A stretch of DNA of 37,055 nt from Rhodanobacteraceae bacterium UBA703 (GTDB lineage Bacteria > Pseudomonadota > Gammaproteobacteria > Xanthomonadales > Rhodanobacteraceae): contig DBMH01000095.1 of the NCBI GenBank assembly GCA_002297645.1, positions 1-37,055 of the forward strand, read 5' to 3'. The position numbers and the translations under genes are program-made. The notes below the pieces were generated by a model. It was given only the letters and a program-made list of their open reading frames with translations, was not told the DNA's origin and searched no databases. Of the stretch, positions 24,573 to 34,746 are shown piece by piece (position 1 is the stretch's first letter; each line of letters opens with the position of its first letter).

Positions 24573-27500
24573 TCAATGGCACTGATAGTCGCCATTGCCC
24601 GGCGCGCCCGAAATCCTCACCTGATCCATAAAGAATCCCGAGAAATTCGTATTCGCGTCGGACGAGAACCGCCAGCGGATGTGCACGGTCTGACCGACGT
24701 AATTGGCGAGACTCGTCGTGAACGGCTTGAACACGGCCGTCGCCGAACCGTTGCCGGGATCTGCATTCGATGCGGCGGTCGAAACGCCGCTGAAGGCGCC
24801 CTGACTCGCCGGATAGCCGCAAGCGTTGATCGGCGGGTTCATCGTGAGCGCGAAGCTGCTGGGATAGCCGCCATCAGGTGGCAGGTCGGTCCAGCTCGCA
24901 CCGCCATCGGTCGAAATCTCCTGCACGACGCCGTCGTACTGATATTCAAGGTCGTATCGCGCCTGCAGACTCAAGGCCGCGTTCGCGGTGAGCGTAAGCG
25001 GCGGCGTGCTCAGGCTGGCACAGGTCACGTCCGGATAGGCTGATTGGTCAGCGCCGACTCGATAGCTGTAGATTCCATTGGACGCGGTCATGTCAGTGAC
25101 TTGCCACGGCGCCTGCAGGATCGCGTAGCTGTGTGTATCGACGTCATCAAGATAGTTGCCTGGATCGACGCCGTCCGCGCCGCTTGGCGTTGCAATGGCT
25201 GGAATCGACTGCGGGCTCGCGTTGCCGGCACCGTCGTGCGCCGTCACGCGGTAGTAGTAGGAGACGCCATTCGTGACCTGCGTGTCGATGTAGCTTGACG
25301 AGGTCACCGCTGCTGCGATCGTCTGCGGATTTCCGAAGTACGGATCGGTGTCACGCTCGATCTGGTACGTCATTGCAGGCTGCGTCGGGCAATTCGAAGT
25401 GGCGGCAGCCCAGGAAAGATCGACGCTGCAACTGGCATGCGCGCCTGCCGTGGTCACCGAACCGCGATCGAAATCGGGTGCACGGGTGCAAGCTGCTTGC
25501 GACGTCGCGTCGACGCAGGTCGAGACTTCGCCTTCGACATCGCCGCGAACACCGCGCAGGCGATAGGCGTAGGCATATCCGCCTTGGCTGTGGTCGTCGA
25601 CCACGGGCAGGATCTGCGCGCCCGCTACGAGATGAAAATCGCCGCGCTTGGCTGCCGCGCAGGTGCCGTCGGCGCGATACAACTGATAGCCCTGCGCATC
25701 GTTTCCAGAAGCTGTCGCACCGATGCCGATTCCCGCGTTGCCGTTGCTCGCGACGAACGGCGCCAAAGGTGCCGGTAGCGCGGGTCGATCGGGCAGGCCG
25801 AAGCCGCCGGATACGGCCAGGGCATAACCTTGGCGATGCGTTTCAGGCTCTCCCGTGCCGGGCACGTCGGCCGCCTTCACGCGGATCACATAAGCTCCGG
25901 CGAGGGGCGCGGTGAAACGCACCTGCTCGACGGTGTCCTTGTCGTCGGCCGTCCCACCGGAGTAGGAAACGCCGCCGCTGAAATGGTTGCCGAGGTAGAG
26001 CTTTCCATCCGGTGCCACGACTTCGAGATCGAGATTGTTGACCAGCGTCGAGGCCGCGCCGGCGGATGCGGGCGGATCGAACCAGGTCAGTGTCGCGCGG
26101 AACTCGAGTCCGGCCGAGACCTGATCGATGCGGTATTCGTTCGATTCGCCGGTCAACAGTCCTGCCGCGTTGGTGCGCTCGAACAGGCGCAGGCGGCGGC
26201 TGTCGTCGCCGCCGGCCATCGTCTGCCGGAACCACAGATTGCCATCCAGCCACGCGCGACCCCAGCCGGTGCCGATGTTCGGGAACGCCGCTGGGCTCGT
26301 CGTCGGTTGAGTGCCGTTGAGCAATATTGACTTGAGCATCGCGCCACCGGGATTGAGCGCATCCAGCACCTCGCCGCCGGACGGCAATGGCACCGACGCG
26401 CCGTCAAAGCCGTCGGCAAACACGCGATCGGCCGTGTCGGCGGTATTGGCAAAGCCGCGCGGATAGAAGCCGTCGACAAAATATTCGCGCGCGAGCGCGG
26501 CATTGCCGGCGACGACAGGCGTCGCCATCGACGTGCCGCTCATGGCGACGATCTGCGGTGCGGCGATCGTTGCCGTAACGGAACTGCTGTCGGTGGAGGC
26601 GGAGATCGTCTCGGTGCCGGGCGCTGCGATGTCCGGCTTGAGGCGGCCATCGGCGGTCGGCCCCTTGTTCGAGAAGGAAGCCTGCTCGAGGCTGCCACCG
26701 TGTCCGAGCGCGGCGACGGTCAGTGCATTCTTGGCGTTGCCCGGCGAGAAGGTATTCATGATACCGCTCGCATTGTTGCCGGCCGCGACCACGACGAGCA
26801 GGTCCTCATGTTCGCGCGTGACGCGGTCGACACCGGCGTCGAAGGCGCCATACTGGCCCGAGGTTGCTCCACCCCAACTGTCGCTGTGGATGCGTGCGCC
26901 GCCGGCCCAAGCCTGTTCCAGCGTGCCTTCGAGGTCAGCCGCAATGACCCCATTCGGGTCGTCCGGGCCGATGTCCTGCATCAGCAATTGCGCGTTCGGC
27001 GCCATGCCATCGGCGGCGTCATGGTTGGACAGATACGGCGTCGAGGGCAGGAACGTCGATGCGCCGAAGGTTCCGGCCGCATCGCCGACCAGCGTTCCAC
27101 TGGTGTGCGTACCGTGATGAACGGCGGAGGCATAGTCGTAATCGGTAGGACCGCCGGGTTGCAGCCAATAGGCGATGATCTTGTTGTTTGGGTGCAGCGT
27201 GCCAATGCTCGGCGGCGTCGGCGGCGGATTGTCCGAGAACGTGATCTCCGTGTGCGGCCCATCGCCCTTGTCGAGCGTCGTGAACCAGCCGGCGTTGGGA
27301 GTGGTGCCGCTATCGGCGATACCGATGATCTGCCCGCTGCCGACCAGGCCATGGTCGAACATCGGCGTCGGACCGCAAATCGGACCGTTGCCGGAACAGT
27401 CGCCGGTGATGTTGCCCTGCACCGCGCCGATGCTGGCGGCATTGACCGTGCGCAGGGGACGCCATGGCGAGACGAAAGCGACCCCCTCGATTGCCGTCGC

Positions 27501-28154
27501 GGCGGAGATGAGCGCGTCCAGCGCTGCGGCGGGCACGCGCACACGAACATAAGGCGTGGCAGCGCTGCGCAAGCTGCGCATCGGAATCTCGATGCTGGGC
27601 ACGTTCTTGCGCAGCGCTGCCTCGATCATGCCCGAGGAGACGCCACGGAAGCCTTCGATGAAAATCTCGTAGCTGCCATCGGTTTGCAGCGCGTCGGAGT
27701 TCCTCCGCGCTGCAGTCCAAAGGGTCGGATCGAGCTTCATCGACGGCCGCAACAGCCCAGCCCAGCGCACCACCGGATCGCCCGTCACCGCAGCCAACCC
27801 ATCGCCGCCGAGCCGCACGGTCCAGGCACGGTTGGGCACGTAGCCGAGCACCTCGATGCCACGCGCGGCAAGCGCCCGCGCATCTGGCGTCTGTCCGGGC
27901 TGGAGCTGGACGATCGCATAGCGGGTAGGTCCATCTGGCGCCGCGCCGATGGCGGCGGCGTCGAGAGACTGCCACGTCGGGTCGAAGATGCCTGAACGCA
28001 GGATCAGCCGCGCTGGATCGCCACGCGCAGCATCGAGTGCATCGAGCGAAGGAGCCGTGGCGGCCACGCTAACCGCATCAGCGGCGACTGCAGGCGCAAA
28101 CGCCAAGGCCAGCGCGATGGCCAGCGCGGTGCGGGAAAGGGTAAGACTTGACAT
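24573..28154 (-). CDS. Secreted subtilisin-family (S8) serine protease, multidomain
   Basis: A 1193-residue exoprotease. Residues 1-25 are a signal peptide and about 30-240 a pro-region. The S8 domain has D281 (GIADSGT), H347 (HHGTHTSGT), N460 (AAGNN) and S542 (SGTSMATPVVAG). Shortly after the serine, residues 560-600 hold VFADGFD in what looks like an insertion. A prepeptidase C-terminal/jelly-roll-like region follows (about 650-790), then fibronectin-type-III-like segments (about 810-1010), and a terminal domain rich in beta strands (QYDGVVQEISTDGGASWTDL, VHIRWRFSSDANTNFSGFF). Start 28154 is preferred to 28175 because GGAG lies six bases upstream. Extracellular location inferred. Confidence 0.85.
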   Translation of the reverse strand: MSSLTLSRTALAIALALAFAPAVAADAVSVAATAPSLDALDAARGDPARLILRSGIFDPTWQSLDAAAIGAAPDGPTRYAIVQLQPGQTPDARALAARGIEVLGYVPNRAWTVRLGGDGLAAVTGDPVVRWAGLLRPSMKLDPTLWTAARRNSDALQTDGSYEIFIEGFRGVSSGMIEAALRKNVPSIEIPMRSLRSAATPYVRVRVPAAALDALISAATAIEGVAFVSPWRPLRTVNAASIGAVQGNITGDCSGNGPICGPTPMFDHGLVGSGQIIGIADSGTTPNAGWFTTLDKGDGPHTEITFSDNPPPTPPSIGTLHPNNKIIAYWLQPGGPTDYDYASAVHHGTHTSGTLVGDAAGTFGASTFLPSTPYLSNHDAADGMAPNAQLLMQDIGPDDPNGVIAADLEGTLEQAWAGGARIHSDSWGGATSGQYGAFDAGVDRVTREHEDLLVVVAAGNNASGIMNTFSPGNAKNALTVAALGHGGSLEQASFSNKGPTADGRLKPDIAAPGTETISASTDSSSVTATIAAPQIVAMSGTSMATPVVAGNAALAREYFVDGFYPRGFANTADTADRVFADGFDGASVPLPSGGEVLDALNPGGAMLKSILLNGTQPTTSPAAFPNIGTGWGRAWLDGNLWFRQTMAGGDDSRRLRLFERTNAAGLLTGESNEYRIDQVSAGLEFRATLTWFDPPASAGAASTLVNNLDLEVVAPDGKLYLGNHFSGGVSYSGGTADDKDTVEQVRFTAPLAGAYVIRVKAADVPGTGEPETHRQGYALAVSGGFGLPDRPALPAPLAPFVASNGNAGIGIGATASGNDAQGYQLYRADGTCAAAKRGDFHLVAGAQILPVVDDHSQGGYAYAYRLRGVRGDVEGEVSTCVDATSQAACTRAPDFDRGSVTTAGAHASCSVDLSWAAATSNCPTQPAMTYQIERDTDPYFGNPQTIAAAVTSSSYIDTQVTNGVSYYYRVTAHDGAGNASPQSIPAIATPSGADGVDPGNYLDDVDTHSYAILQAPWQVTDMTASNGIYSYRVGADQSAYPDVTCASLSTPPLTLTANAALSLQARYDLEYQYDGVVQEISTDGGASWTDLPPDGGYPSSFALTMNPPINACGYPASQGAFSGVSTAASNADPGNGSATAVFKPFTTSLANYVGQTVHIRWRFSSDANTNFSGFFMDQVRISGAPGNGDYQCH

Positions 28155-28238
28155 GCGGCACTCCATGGAAAGCATGTTTCGACTAGGCGTGAGTGGCCTG
28201 GGGCGAGCAAAGCTCGCCCGTGAGAGGACACAGGGGGT

Positions 28239-30875
28239 TCAGGGCTGGGTGCTGTCGAAACCGTTCTGGAAGATCGAATCGCTGCCATTGGTGACGGTCA
28301 GCTCGACCGGAATGCGCAGGAAAGACGGCAGTGGGCTCTTGGTGGCGAAGCACAGTGCGGTCGAGTAGTGGCCCGGCGCCAGAGACGAAGCATCCACGCT
28401 CACGGCGATGTCCTGCGCGCCGCCAGCCTCAATAAGACCGGTGCCAGGCGTCGCGGACAGCCACGGCGTGCCGCCCGGCGTCGCGCAATTGATGCCGGAA
28501 ACGACCGGATCCACATGGGGCGAAATCAGGGTGTGCGAGCCAAACGCAGTCGATTGACTATCGTCGAAGCCCGGCACGCCATAGTCCAATCCGCCGCCAT
28601 TGTTCGAGTAGGTCATGAAGGCCCTGTGCGTCTGCGGAGAAGCAATCGCGCCTGGCACAAACGCGGGCATGCCGAGGAAATCATCGACGTGTTCCTCGAC
28701 GACCAGATCCAGGTGCGCGGTATCCGTTACCGTCGCTGAAACCGGGATGCGCAGCAAACTGTGCGGCGAGCCATCGGCGACCGCACTGCCTTCGCCGATC
28801 GGCACGAGCTGATAGGTGTCGAGCGTATCGACCGCATCGTCATCGTGCGGCTTGGTGTACAGCTTGACGTGAACCGGAATGCCCGCCGGTGCGCTCTCGA
28901 TGCCGACGGTGACCGCGTCGATGGTCGCGCTGGCGCCGATGTGCGGATATTCGCCGAAGTAGAAGCGTCGATACCAGCTCGCGGATCTGGTGCCGATCAC
29001 TTCGACACAGGCGGGGCCTGGCCAGTCACCACCACCCACTGGTGCGCCGTAGCGGCATTGCGGGAAGCCAATGCCCATGCCGGGCACCGGGATGTCTTCG
29101 CTGACCTGTGTCAGCGTGCCGCCGTCGCCCAGCTCGAAGCCGAGCGCGTGGCCGGCACTGGCATTGCCCAGATGCAGCGTTGTGGTGCTGTGCGTGCCGA
29201 CCGCGAGCGACAGCGCCAGCGCCGCCGGTGCAGCGCTCGCCTGCGCCGGAATGCCGAAGACGCCGATACCACCGTCGTCCGTGCCGGTACGCATCTGGAA
29301 ACCCAACACCGTGTTGCCGTCAATCGCAAAATATTGTGTGTAGAGCTGAATGAGTGCGTCATCTTTTCCAATGGTGACTGCTCCATCGAGCTGCTCGTGC
29401 ATCACTCCAAGGACTTGATCGGCCAAGCTCCAACCTGAAGTGCCGGGAACGTAGAGATAGAGCGACCCGCCATCCCGTGAGCTATTGACGTCGGCGTGAT
29501 ACGAGTTGATCGCCAGAAGATTGCCTTGCAGCGCGACACCCCATCCGTACATGGCACCGGGCACGCCATCGTCCGGCGCGAGTGCCTGTGTGTTGGCCCA
29601 AGTGCCGTTCTGGCGTGAGAAGACGCAAGCGATACCCGCTGATTGGGTGTTGTCGGGCGTCTCCAGGGAGCCGTTCGTGTCGCCGATCACCGCCACGTCG
29701 CCAGCCAATGCCATCCCCGAAATGCCGAACTGGTGAACATATCCATCGGCGGTGACGCCGCAGCTTTGCAAACCCTGCCCACTCGCCCACTGACCGCTTG
29801 ATCCATCGAGCGCGTGGATGTAGACAATCGGGTTGAGACTGAGCGCGCCATCAACGGTGGTCAACATGCCAGCGGTGATGAGCGCGGTCGAGCCGTCCAG
29901 CGCGAGGCCGGCCCCGAACACTGCGAAAGACGGCTCACCGTCGAGCACGATCCGCTGCGTTTGCGTCCAGACGCCATTGACGCGCGTATAGGCGTAGACA
30001 GCGCCGCTCCAGCCGTTTTCCGTATAGTCGGCGATCAGCGCATGGTTTCCTTGCAGCGCGATGCTCGCGCCGAAATTTGCTCCATTGCCTGCCCCGATGC
30101 CGTTGCTCAACACCTGGGTCTGCTGCCAGGTGCCATTCGCGCGCTGATAGACGTAAACCGCGTCGAGGCTGGGCGCGCCGATCATCAAGGTGTCGCCGGA
30201 AATGGCCCTCCCGGAAAGACCGAAGCTGAAGTTGTCACCTGACTGGACGACGGAGGCGACGTCCGCCGGAACGTCCAGATCCTGCACGCGCTGCCATTTC
30301 GCATTGCTTTTTTCGTAGAAGTGGAGTTTGCCCGGGCCAAATGGCAGCTCGTTCTCCGAAACGGGATAAAACGGGCTTGAAGGTTCAAGTATTCCGTAAG
30401 CGACGAGCGTGTCGTCGGATGAAGCAAGGTATTCGAAATAATTGAACTGAACGTGTGTATTTCCCGTAGGCGTGGCTCCAATAGGAATCACGCCGTCGTA
30501 GACCTCGCCGCTCAGTACCTGCGTTTGCTTCCACAATGCACCGCCGTCATTCGCGCGCGGCACGATGCCGCGACCCTCGTTCGGCGTGACCGCACTCGCA
30601 AAAAAAGGCGTCCACAGTGCGTGCGAAGCGGCATCGAATTGCGCCTGCTGCAGGCCCTGTGTCCGCAGCAGCGCGCCCAGCGGGCTGCTCGCCAGCGCCG
30701 CGCGCTGTGCTGGCGAAAGCCCCGCGGCGAATCGGACCAGAGCCGCGTGGGTCGCGTCCGACGCAACTGGGGAGGCGGCGCTTGCCGTCCCGAAGGCGGC
30801 CATGGAGAGGACGACGATGAAGCAGATAACGGCAAAACTACGCCGGGCGGGAGAATGGGAGGTGCGGATGTTCAT
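28239..30875 (-). CDS. Large secreted FG-GAP-like beta-propeller protein ending in IFQNGFD
   Basis: The 878-residue protein has a signal peptide (MNIRTSHSPARRSFAVICFI..., cleavage around residue 34). About seven propeller-like repeats (residues about 100-520) follow, of the type GDTLMIGAPSLDAVYVYQRANG, WQQTQVLSNG, FGASIALQGNHALIADYTEN. These resemble FG-GAP/integrin-like repeats. Residues about 520-870 contain other beta-rich modules, one in the style of abnormal-spindle-like (ASPM/SPD-2) segments. The C-terminus is SDSIFQNGFDSTQP. The frame stays open upstream to 31523, but the signal peptide start at 30875 is clear. Role in surface adhesion or matrix is inferred only. Confidence 0.75.
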   Translation of the reverse strand: MNIRTSHSPARRSFAVICFIVVLSMAAFGTASAASPVASDATHAALVRFAAGLSPAQRAALASSPLGALLRTQGLQQAQFDAASHALWTPFFASAVTPNEGRGIVPRANDGGALWKQTQVLSGEVYDGVIPIGATPTGNTHVQFNYFEYLASSDDTLVAYGILEPSSPFYPVSENELPFGPGKLHFYEKSNAKWQRVQDLDVPADVASVVQSGDNFSFGLSGRAISGDTLMIGAPSLDAVYVYQRANGTWQQTQVLSNGIGAGNGANFGASIALQGNHALIADYTENGWSGAVYAYTRVNGVWTQTQRIVLDGEPSFAVFGAGLALDGSTALITAGMLTTVDGALSLNPIVYIHALDGSSGQWASGQGLQSCGVTADGYVHQFGISGMALAGDVAVIGDTNGSLETPDNTQSAGIACVFSRQNGTWANTQALAPDDGVPGAMYGWGVALQGNLLAINSYHADVNSSRDGGSLYLYVPGTSGWSLADQVLGVMHEQLDGAVTIGKDDALIQLYTQYFAIDGNTVLGFQMRTGTDDGGIGVFGIPAQASAAPAALALSLAVGTHSTTTLHLGNASAGHALGFELGDGGTLTQVSEDIPVPGMGIGFPQCRYGAPVGGGDWPGPACVEVIGTRSASWYRRFYFGEYPHIGASATIDAVTVGIESAPAGIPVHVKLYTKPHDDDAVDTLDTYQLVPIGEGSAVADGSPHSLLRIPVSATVTDTAHLDLVVEEHVDDFLGMPAFVPGAIASPQTHRAFMTYSNNGGGLDYGVPGFDDSQSTAFGSHTLISPHVDPVVSGINCATPGGTPWLSATPGTGLIEAGGAQDIAVSVDASSLAPGHYSTALCFATKSPLPSFLRIPVELTVTNGSDSIFQNGFDSTQP

Positions 30876-31116
30876 GATCACTCTCTCAAAGGTGGCTCGA
30901 TCAAGGAAGCTCCCCGACCCACATCGGACGATGCGCGTGGATTCATGGCCCCTCAAACAGTAGAGCGGAACGGACACATCGAAACGTGACATCGGTGTCC
31001 AACTTTTTTGTCGCCCCCCCTTGGCAGCCACGCTCGGAGCATCGCCGTGCAACTTCGCAAGTCGCCCGGATGTTTGTTGTGCAAGCCATTTCGCCGCACC
31101 CGGTGGCGGAAACCGA

Positions 31117-33996
31117 TCAGAACTCGCTGATGCCGACGTAGACGGCCGGTTTCGCGGTCCCGGCGATGCGGCGCAGTCCGGCTTCGGCGCGCGTGCGGCG
31201 CCCGGCTTCGATGCCCGGACGGCCGAGCCGGCGGCAAAGGGCGTCGAGCATGCGATCGAACTGCCAGACTTGCAGCTTGTCCTCGCCACCGAGCGCGGCG
31301 ACGAGCGCGGCACGCTTTTCCTGCAAACGGTGGAGAAACCGCGCTTCCCGCGTCGCCAGCGCGCGCGCCCAAAGCTCGTGGATCTCGCTGCGCAGCACGG
31401 CCGGCTTGTCCGCGCCCTGGATGCCGCGGAAGGCTTCCGCGGCACGATGCAGCGGCTCGACCGCGGCGGATGGCTCGCCTCCAGCGATGCGCGTACGGCC
31501 AATGCCATCTTCGAGCGTGGCACGCCGAACGATTTCCCCTGACTTCGTTTCGTCCATCACGGCCTCGAACGTGCGCCGAGCCTGTTCGGGCTGCCCGAGT
31601 TGCAGTTGGGCTTCGCCAAGCAGACGCCAGATGTCGGCGTGCCGTCGTGAATCGACTCGCGTTTTCCCAGGCGTCGCTTTGAGAAAATTTCGCGCCAGCT
31701 TCGCGGCTTGGCCGAAACGGCCCACGGCGAGTTCGTAGTTCAGCATGCCGGTGGTCACGAAACCCTGCGCGCGTGCGAACTGCCTATCAGCGACCTTGGA
31801 GGCGGCTTGCAGTTGCTCAAACACCACGCGCGCGCGCAACGGATCGCCGGCAGCCAGATGGCATTGCAGCAACAGCATCTTGCCCATGAGAGTGGCAAGG
31901 TGGGACGCTCCGAACGCAGCTTCGGTCTGCGCCGTGACCGGTTCCAGCAGCGCGATGGCCTCGCGAACGCGGCCGCTGCCGCGCAGGCTCACGGCGAGGT
32001 TGAGCTTCGCCGACAGAACACGGGATTTCACGACGGGCGGATCGCGTCCATCCAGGTCGATGATCCGTCGCAACGTCGTTTCCGCATCGGTGTAGTGCGA
32101 CTGCAGGTTCTGAGTGATGGCGAGCAAGTTGAGCGCTTCGAGCGCGTTCTCGCTGTTGTCTTCGCTGATGGCCAGAACCTCGCGGGCATCGGCTTCCGCC
32201 TCGGCGGCCCGGCCGAGATTGGACAGAATGGAACTGCGCCGCGTCAACAAAGTGGCATATGTACTCGTTTTCTTTTCGCCGGCGCCCTCACGCTGCGCGA
32301 GGGGCAGCGCCTTGCCGATGCGATCGAACGCGTCCTGGTAACGTCCCAGGAAATTGTCGACCAAGAGCAATACGGCGAGGCTGTCGAGGTATTCAGTCGT
32401 GTGCTGCTCGCGCTGCGGTTCGAGCAATTCGATCGCGCGTTCGGCCGGCGCCAACGCGACCTGAGGCTGGCCGAGGTTGGAAAACGCACTGGCCAATTCG
32501 GTGAGGAGTCCGGCGCGCGTCAGGTCGTCAACATCGGCGCGCCGATCGAGCTCTGCCTGCGCGCGCGCAAGTAGCTCCGGCGCGCGAACGTCGTCGCCGC
32601 CGGAAACGTCCGGGTCGGCCTGCTGGAACACGTTGCGCAGGAATCCAGCCATCGCCTCGGATCGTTCTCGCTGACTGCGCGCGAGGTCGCGTTGCTGCTC
32701 GGCTTCGCGGCGTTGGGCATCAGCCTGTTCGCGCTGCTGCCGTTCCGAGATCGCCTTGTTGAAGGCGACGATCGTCGCGGCGATCAAGCCGATGCTGAGC
32801 GCGATGATCGCTGCCGCGGCCCAGGCATGCCGACGCAGCAGTTTGCCGATCGAATAACCCAGCGACTGCCGATGTGCATGCACCGGCAAACCCGCGAGCC
32901 AGCGTTCCAGATCGTCTGCCAAGGCTTGCGCAGTATCATAACGATCCGCAGGGCGCTGCGCGGTGGCTTTGGCCACGATGCGACCGAGATCGCCTTTGAG
33001 CAACCGCACGAGCCGGTCCGGTGACACGCTTCGCTCGTGCGTCATTTGTTCCGTCGCGACGCGGTCGCCGACGAGGCGCATCGCGAGCGCCTGATGCGGC
33101 CAAGGCAGCTCGGTGATCGTGTCCGCGTTGCGCATGGCCGCGTTGCGCGCCTCCTGCACCGATACGCCGCTGACCAGCTCGTAGAGCACGCTGCCAAGCT
33201 GGTAGATGTCACTGGCGGTCGTCGTCGGCTCGCCGCGCAACTGTTCCGGCGCGGCGTAAGCCGGCGTCATTGCCAATGTGCGCGTCTCGTCCGTCTGGTT
33301 CACGTCCATGACCTTGGCGATGCCGAAGTCGAGCAGTTTGGGCACCCCCTCGTTGTTGACGAGGATGTTGGACGGCTTGAGGTCGCGATGCAGGATCAGG
33401 TTCTTGTGCGCGAATTGCACGGCGCCGCAGATCGAGACGAACCGCCTGACCCGGTCGGCGATGCTCGAACGACGATGGTCACACCATGGCAGCAGGCGTT
33501 CGCCATCGACGTAATCCATCGCGAACCAGGGTCGCTTGTCTTCAGCGACGCCCGCGTCGATGAGGCCAGCGATGTTCGGATGCGACAGTTTGGCGAGGAT
33601 CTGCTGCTCGCGCCGCGCGCGCGCGCGCGCCATGGCTCGACCGCCGTCATGGAGGACCTTGATCGCGACACAGTGCTCGATCTCGTCGGTGCGTTGCGCG
33701 AGGAACACCTCGCCCATGCCACCGCTGCCAAGCGCGCGCAGGACCCGAAAGCGGCCACCGATCAATGTACCCGGAACGATGTGCTCCGCATCGTCCGTAT
33801 CGTCGGATGTGGCCTCGCTGCTTTCCATCGCATCTGCCGACGACAGCAATCGGCGGATCGCATTGGCCATGCCGGCATCCCGGACGGTGAGGTCGGCCAA
33901 TTGCGCCTCGCGTTCCGAAGCCGGCAGGTCGAACAGCCGATTCAGCCAGTCCAGCTCCGCGCGGCTGCGGTCGCGATCCGGTGGATCAGCGGTCAC
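31117..33996 (-). CDS. Ser/Thr protein kinase with one membrane segment and TPR-like C-terminal region
   Basis: A 959-residue transmembrane kinase. Residues about 80-345 are a Hanks-type kinase: glycine loop GSGGMGEVF, K113 (AIK), HRDLKPSN (203-210), DFG (223-225), and APEQLRGEP. A membrane helix spans about 391-412 and is followed by a Gln/Arg-rich coiled coil. From about 480 to 900 TPR-like helical repeats run through the outside part. Translation starts at GTG 33996, which overlaps the stop of the sigma factor (GTGA). The longer open frame to 34614 overlaps the sigma gene and is not used. Known analogues are Xanthomonas PknS with EcfK and Vibrio PknT with EcfP, where the kinase phosphorylates the sigma factor. 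Confidence 0.85.
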   Translation of the reverse strand: MTADPPDRDRSRAELDWLNRLFDLPASEREAQLADLTVRDAGMANAIRRLLSSADAMESSEATSDDTDDAEHIVPGTLIGGRFRVLRALGSGGMGEVFLAQRTDEIEHCVAIKVLHDGGRAMARARARREQQILAKLSHPNIAGLIDAGVAEDKRPWFAMDYVDGERLLPWCDHRRSSIADRVRRFVSICGAVQFAHKNLILHRDLKPSNILVNNEGVPKLLDFGIAKVMDVNQTDETRTLAMTPAYAAPEQLRGEPTTTASDIYQLGSVLYELVSGVSVQEARNAAMRNADTITELPWPHQALAMRLVGDRVATEQMTHERSVSPDRLVRLLKGDLGRIVAKATAQRPADRYDTAQALADDLERWLAGLPVHAHRQSLGYSIGKLLRRHAWAAAAIIALSIGLIAATIVAFNKAISERQQREQADAQRREAEQQRDLARSQRERSEAMAGFLRNVFQQADPDVSGGDDVRAPELLARAQAELDRRADVDDLTRAGLLTELASAFSNLGQPQVALAPAERAIELLEPQREQHTTEYLDSLAVLLLVDNFLGRYQDAFDRIGKALPLAQREGAGEKKTSTYATLLTRRSSILSNLGRAAEAEADAREVLAISEDNSENALEALNLLAITQNLQSHYTDAETTLRRIIDLDGRDPPVVKSRVLSAKLNLAVSLRGSGRVREAIALLEPVTAQTEAAFGASHLATLMGKMLLLQCHLAAGDPLRARVVFEQLQAASKVADRQFARAQGFVTTGMLNYELAVGRFGQAAKLARNFLKATPGKTRVDSRRHADIWRLLGEAQLQLGQPEQARRTFEAVMDETKSGEIVRRATLEDGIGRTRIAGGEPSAAVEPLHRAAEAFRGIQGADKPAVLRSEIHELWARALATREARFLHRLQEKRAALVAALGGEDKLQVWQFDRMLDALCRRLGRPGIEAGRRTRAEAGLRRIAGTAKPAVYVGISEF

Positions 33997-34550
33997 GGCG
34001 CCACTTGCGTCTGCAACCAGGCGCGCGCGACCGCCCAACCGCGATAGACCGTGCGTTTGTCGACCTCGAGTGCCTTGGCGATGTCCTGCATCGTCAGGCC
34101 GACGAAATAGCGCAGTTCGACGATATGTGCCAGGCGCGGCTCGACCACCTCGAGATCGTCGATCGCAGAATGCAGCTTCTCGATGTCGATGTCGTGCGGC
34201 AGCGGCAGATTGACCAGCTCGATCAAGTCGACGCGTTCCAAGTCGCCGCCACGCTTCTCGGCCTTGGCCTCGCGTACGCGATCGACGATCAGGTGACGCA
34301 TCAGGCGCGCGAATGCGTTGAAGAAATGTTGGCGATCGACAATCTGCAGCGCATCCACGCGCAGCACTTTCAGCAAAGTATCGTGCAGAAGCTCGGTCGG
34401 ATGCAAGGTCGTTGCAGATTCTCCGGCCAGCAGGCGTGCGGCCATCGCGCGCAGGTCGGCGTAGACCAGAGGCAGCAGCTTGTCCAATGCGTTCGGCTCG
34501 CCGCCTTGCCAAGCATGGATCAGCAAGGTGACATCTTCGCTCTGCCGCAT
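33993..34550 (-). CDS. ECF sigma factor, TIGR02999/ECF43-like
   Basis: A 185-residue extracytoplasmic-function sigma factor. Region 2 (about residues 20-95) includes ELLHDTLLKVLR and FFNAFARLMRHLIVDRVREA; region 4 (about 125-180) includes YFVGLTMQDIAKALEVDKRT, a helix-turn-helix for the -35 element. The sequence fits the TIGR02999 group, whose relatives are controlled by a partner Ser/Thr kinase. No anti-sigma factor gene is present, and the kinase follows with a 4-base overlap, supporting phosphorylation control (inference). The start at 34550 has GGAG upstream and is preferred over 34586. Confidence 0.85.
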   Translation of the reverse strand: MRQSEDVTLLIHAWQGGEPNALDKLLPLVYADLRAMAARLLAGESATTLHPTELLHDTLLKVLRVDALQIVDRQHFFNAFARLMRHLIVDRVREAKAEKRGGDLERVDLIELVNLPLPHDIDIEKLHSAIDDLEVVEPRLAHIVELRYFVGLTMQDIAKALEVDKRTVYRGWAVARAWLQTQVAP

Positions 34551-34746
34551 CGACCGCGCTCCGCACTTCGGAAGGTTCGCGATCATTGTAGATATGCCGG
34601 CGATCGATCGTCACGCCGCGTCATGGAAAGGTTCGGGCCGGAGAACGGCGCGTCATGTGTCATCGAGGGCGGCGCAGATGAAGGCTGAACCCATCGAGCA
34701 GCGCAACAACGTCCGATTCGATGCTCTGGCGGCAGATTCGGCCGGC

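Noticed and set aside
30876..31523. In-frame extension of the FG-GAP-like gene
   Set aside because: It overlaps the end of the kinase gene, and a signal peptide begins at 30875.
33997..34614. In-frame extension of the kinase gene
   Set aside because: It overlaps the sigma factor completely; the GTG at 33996 is the natural coupled start.
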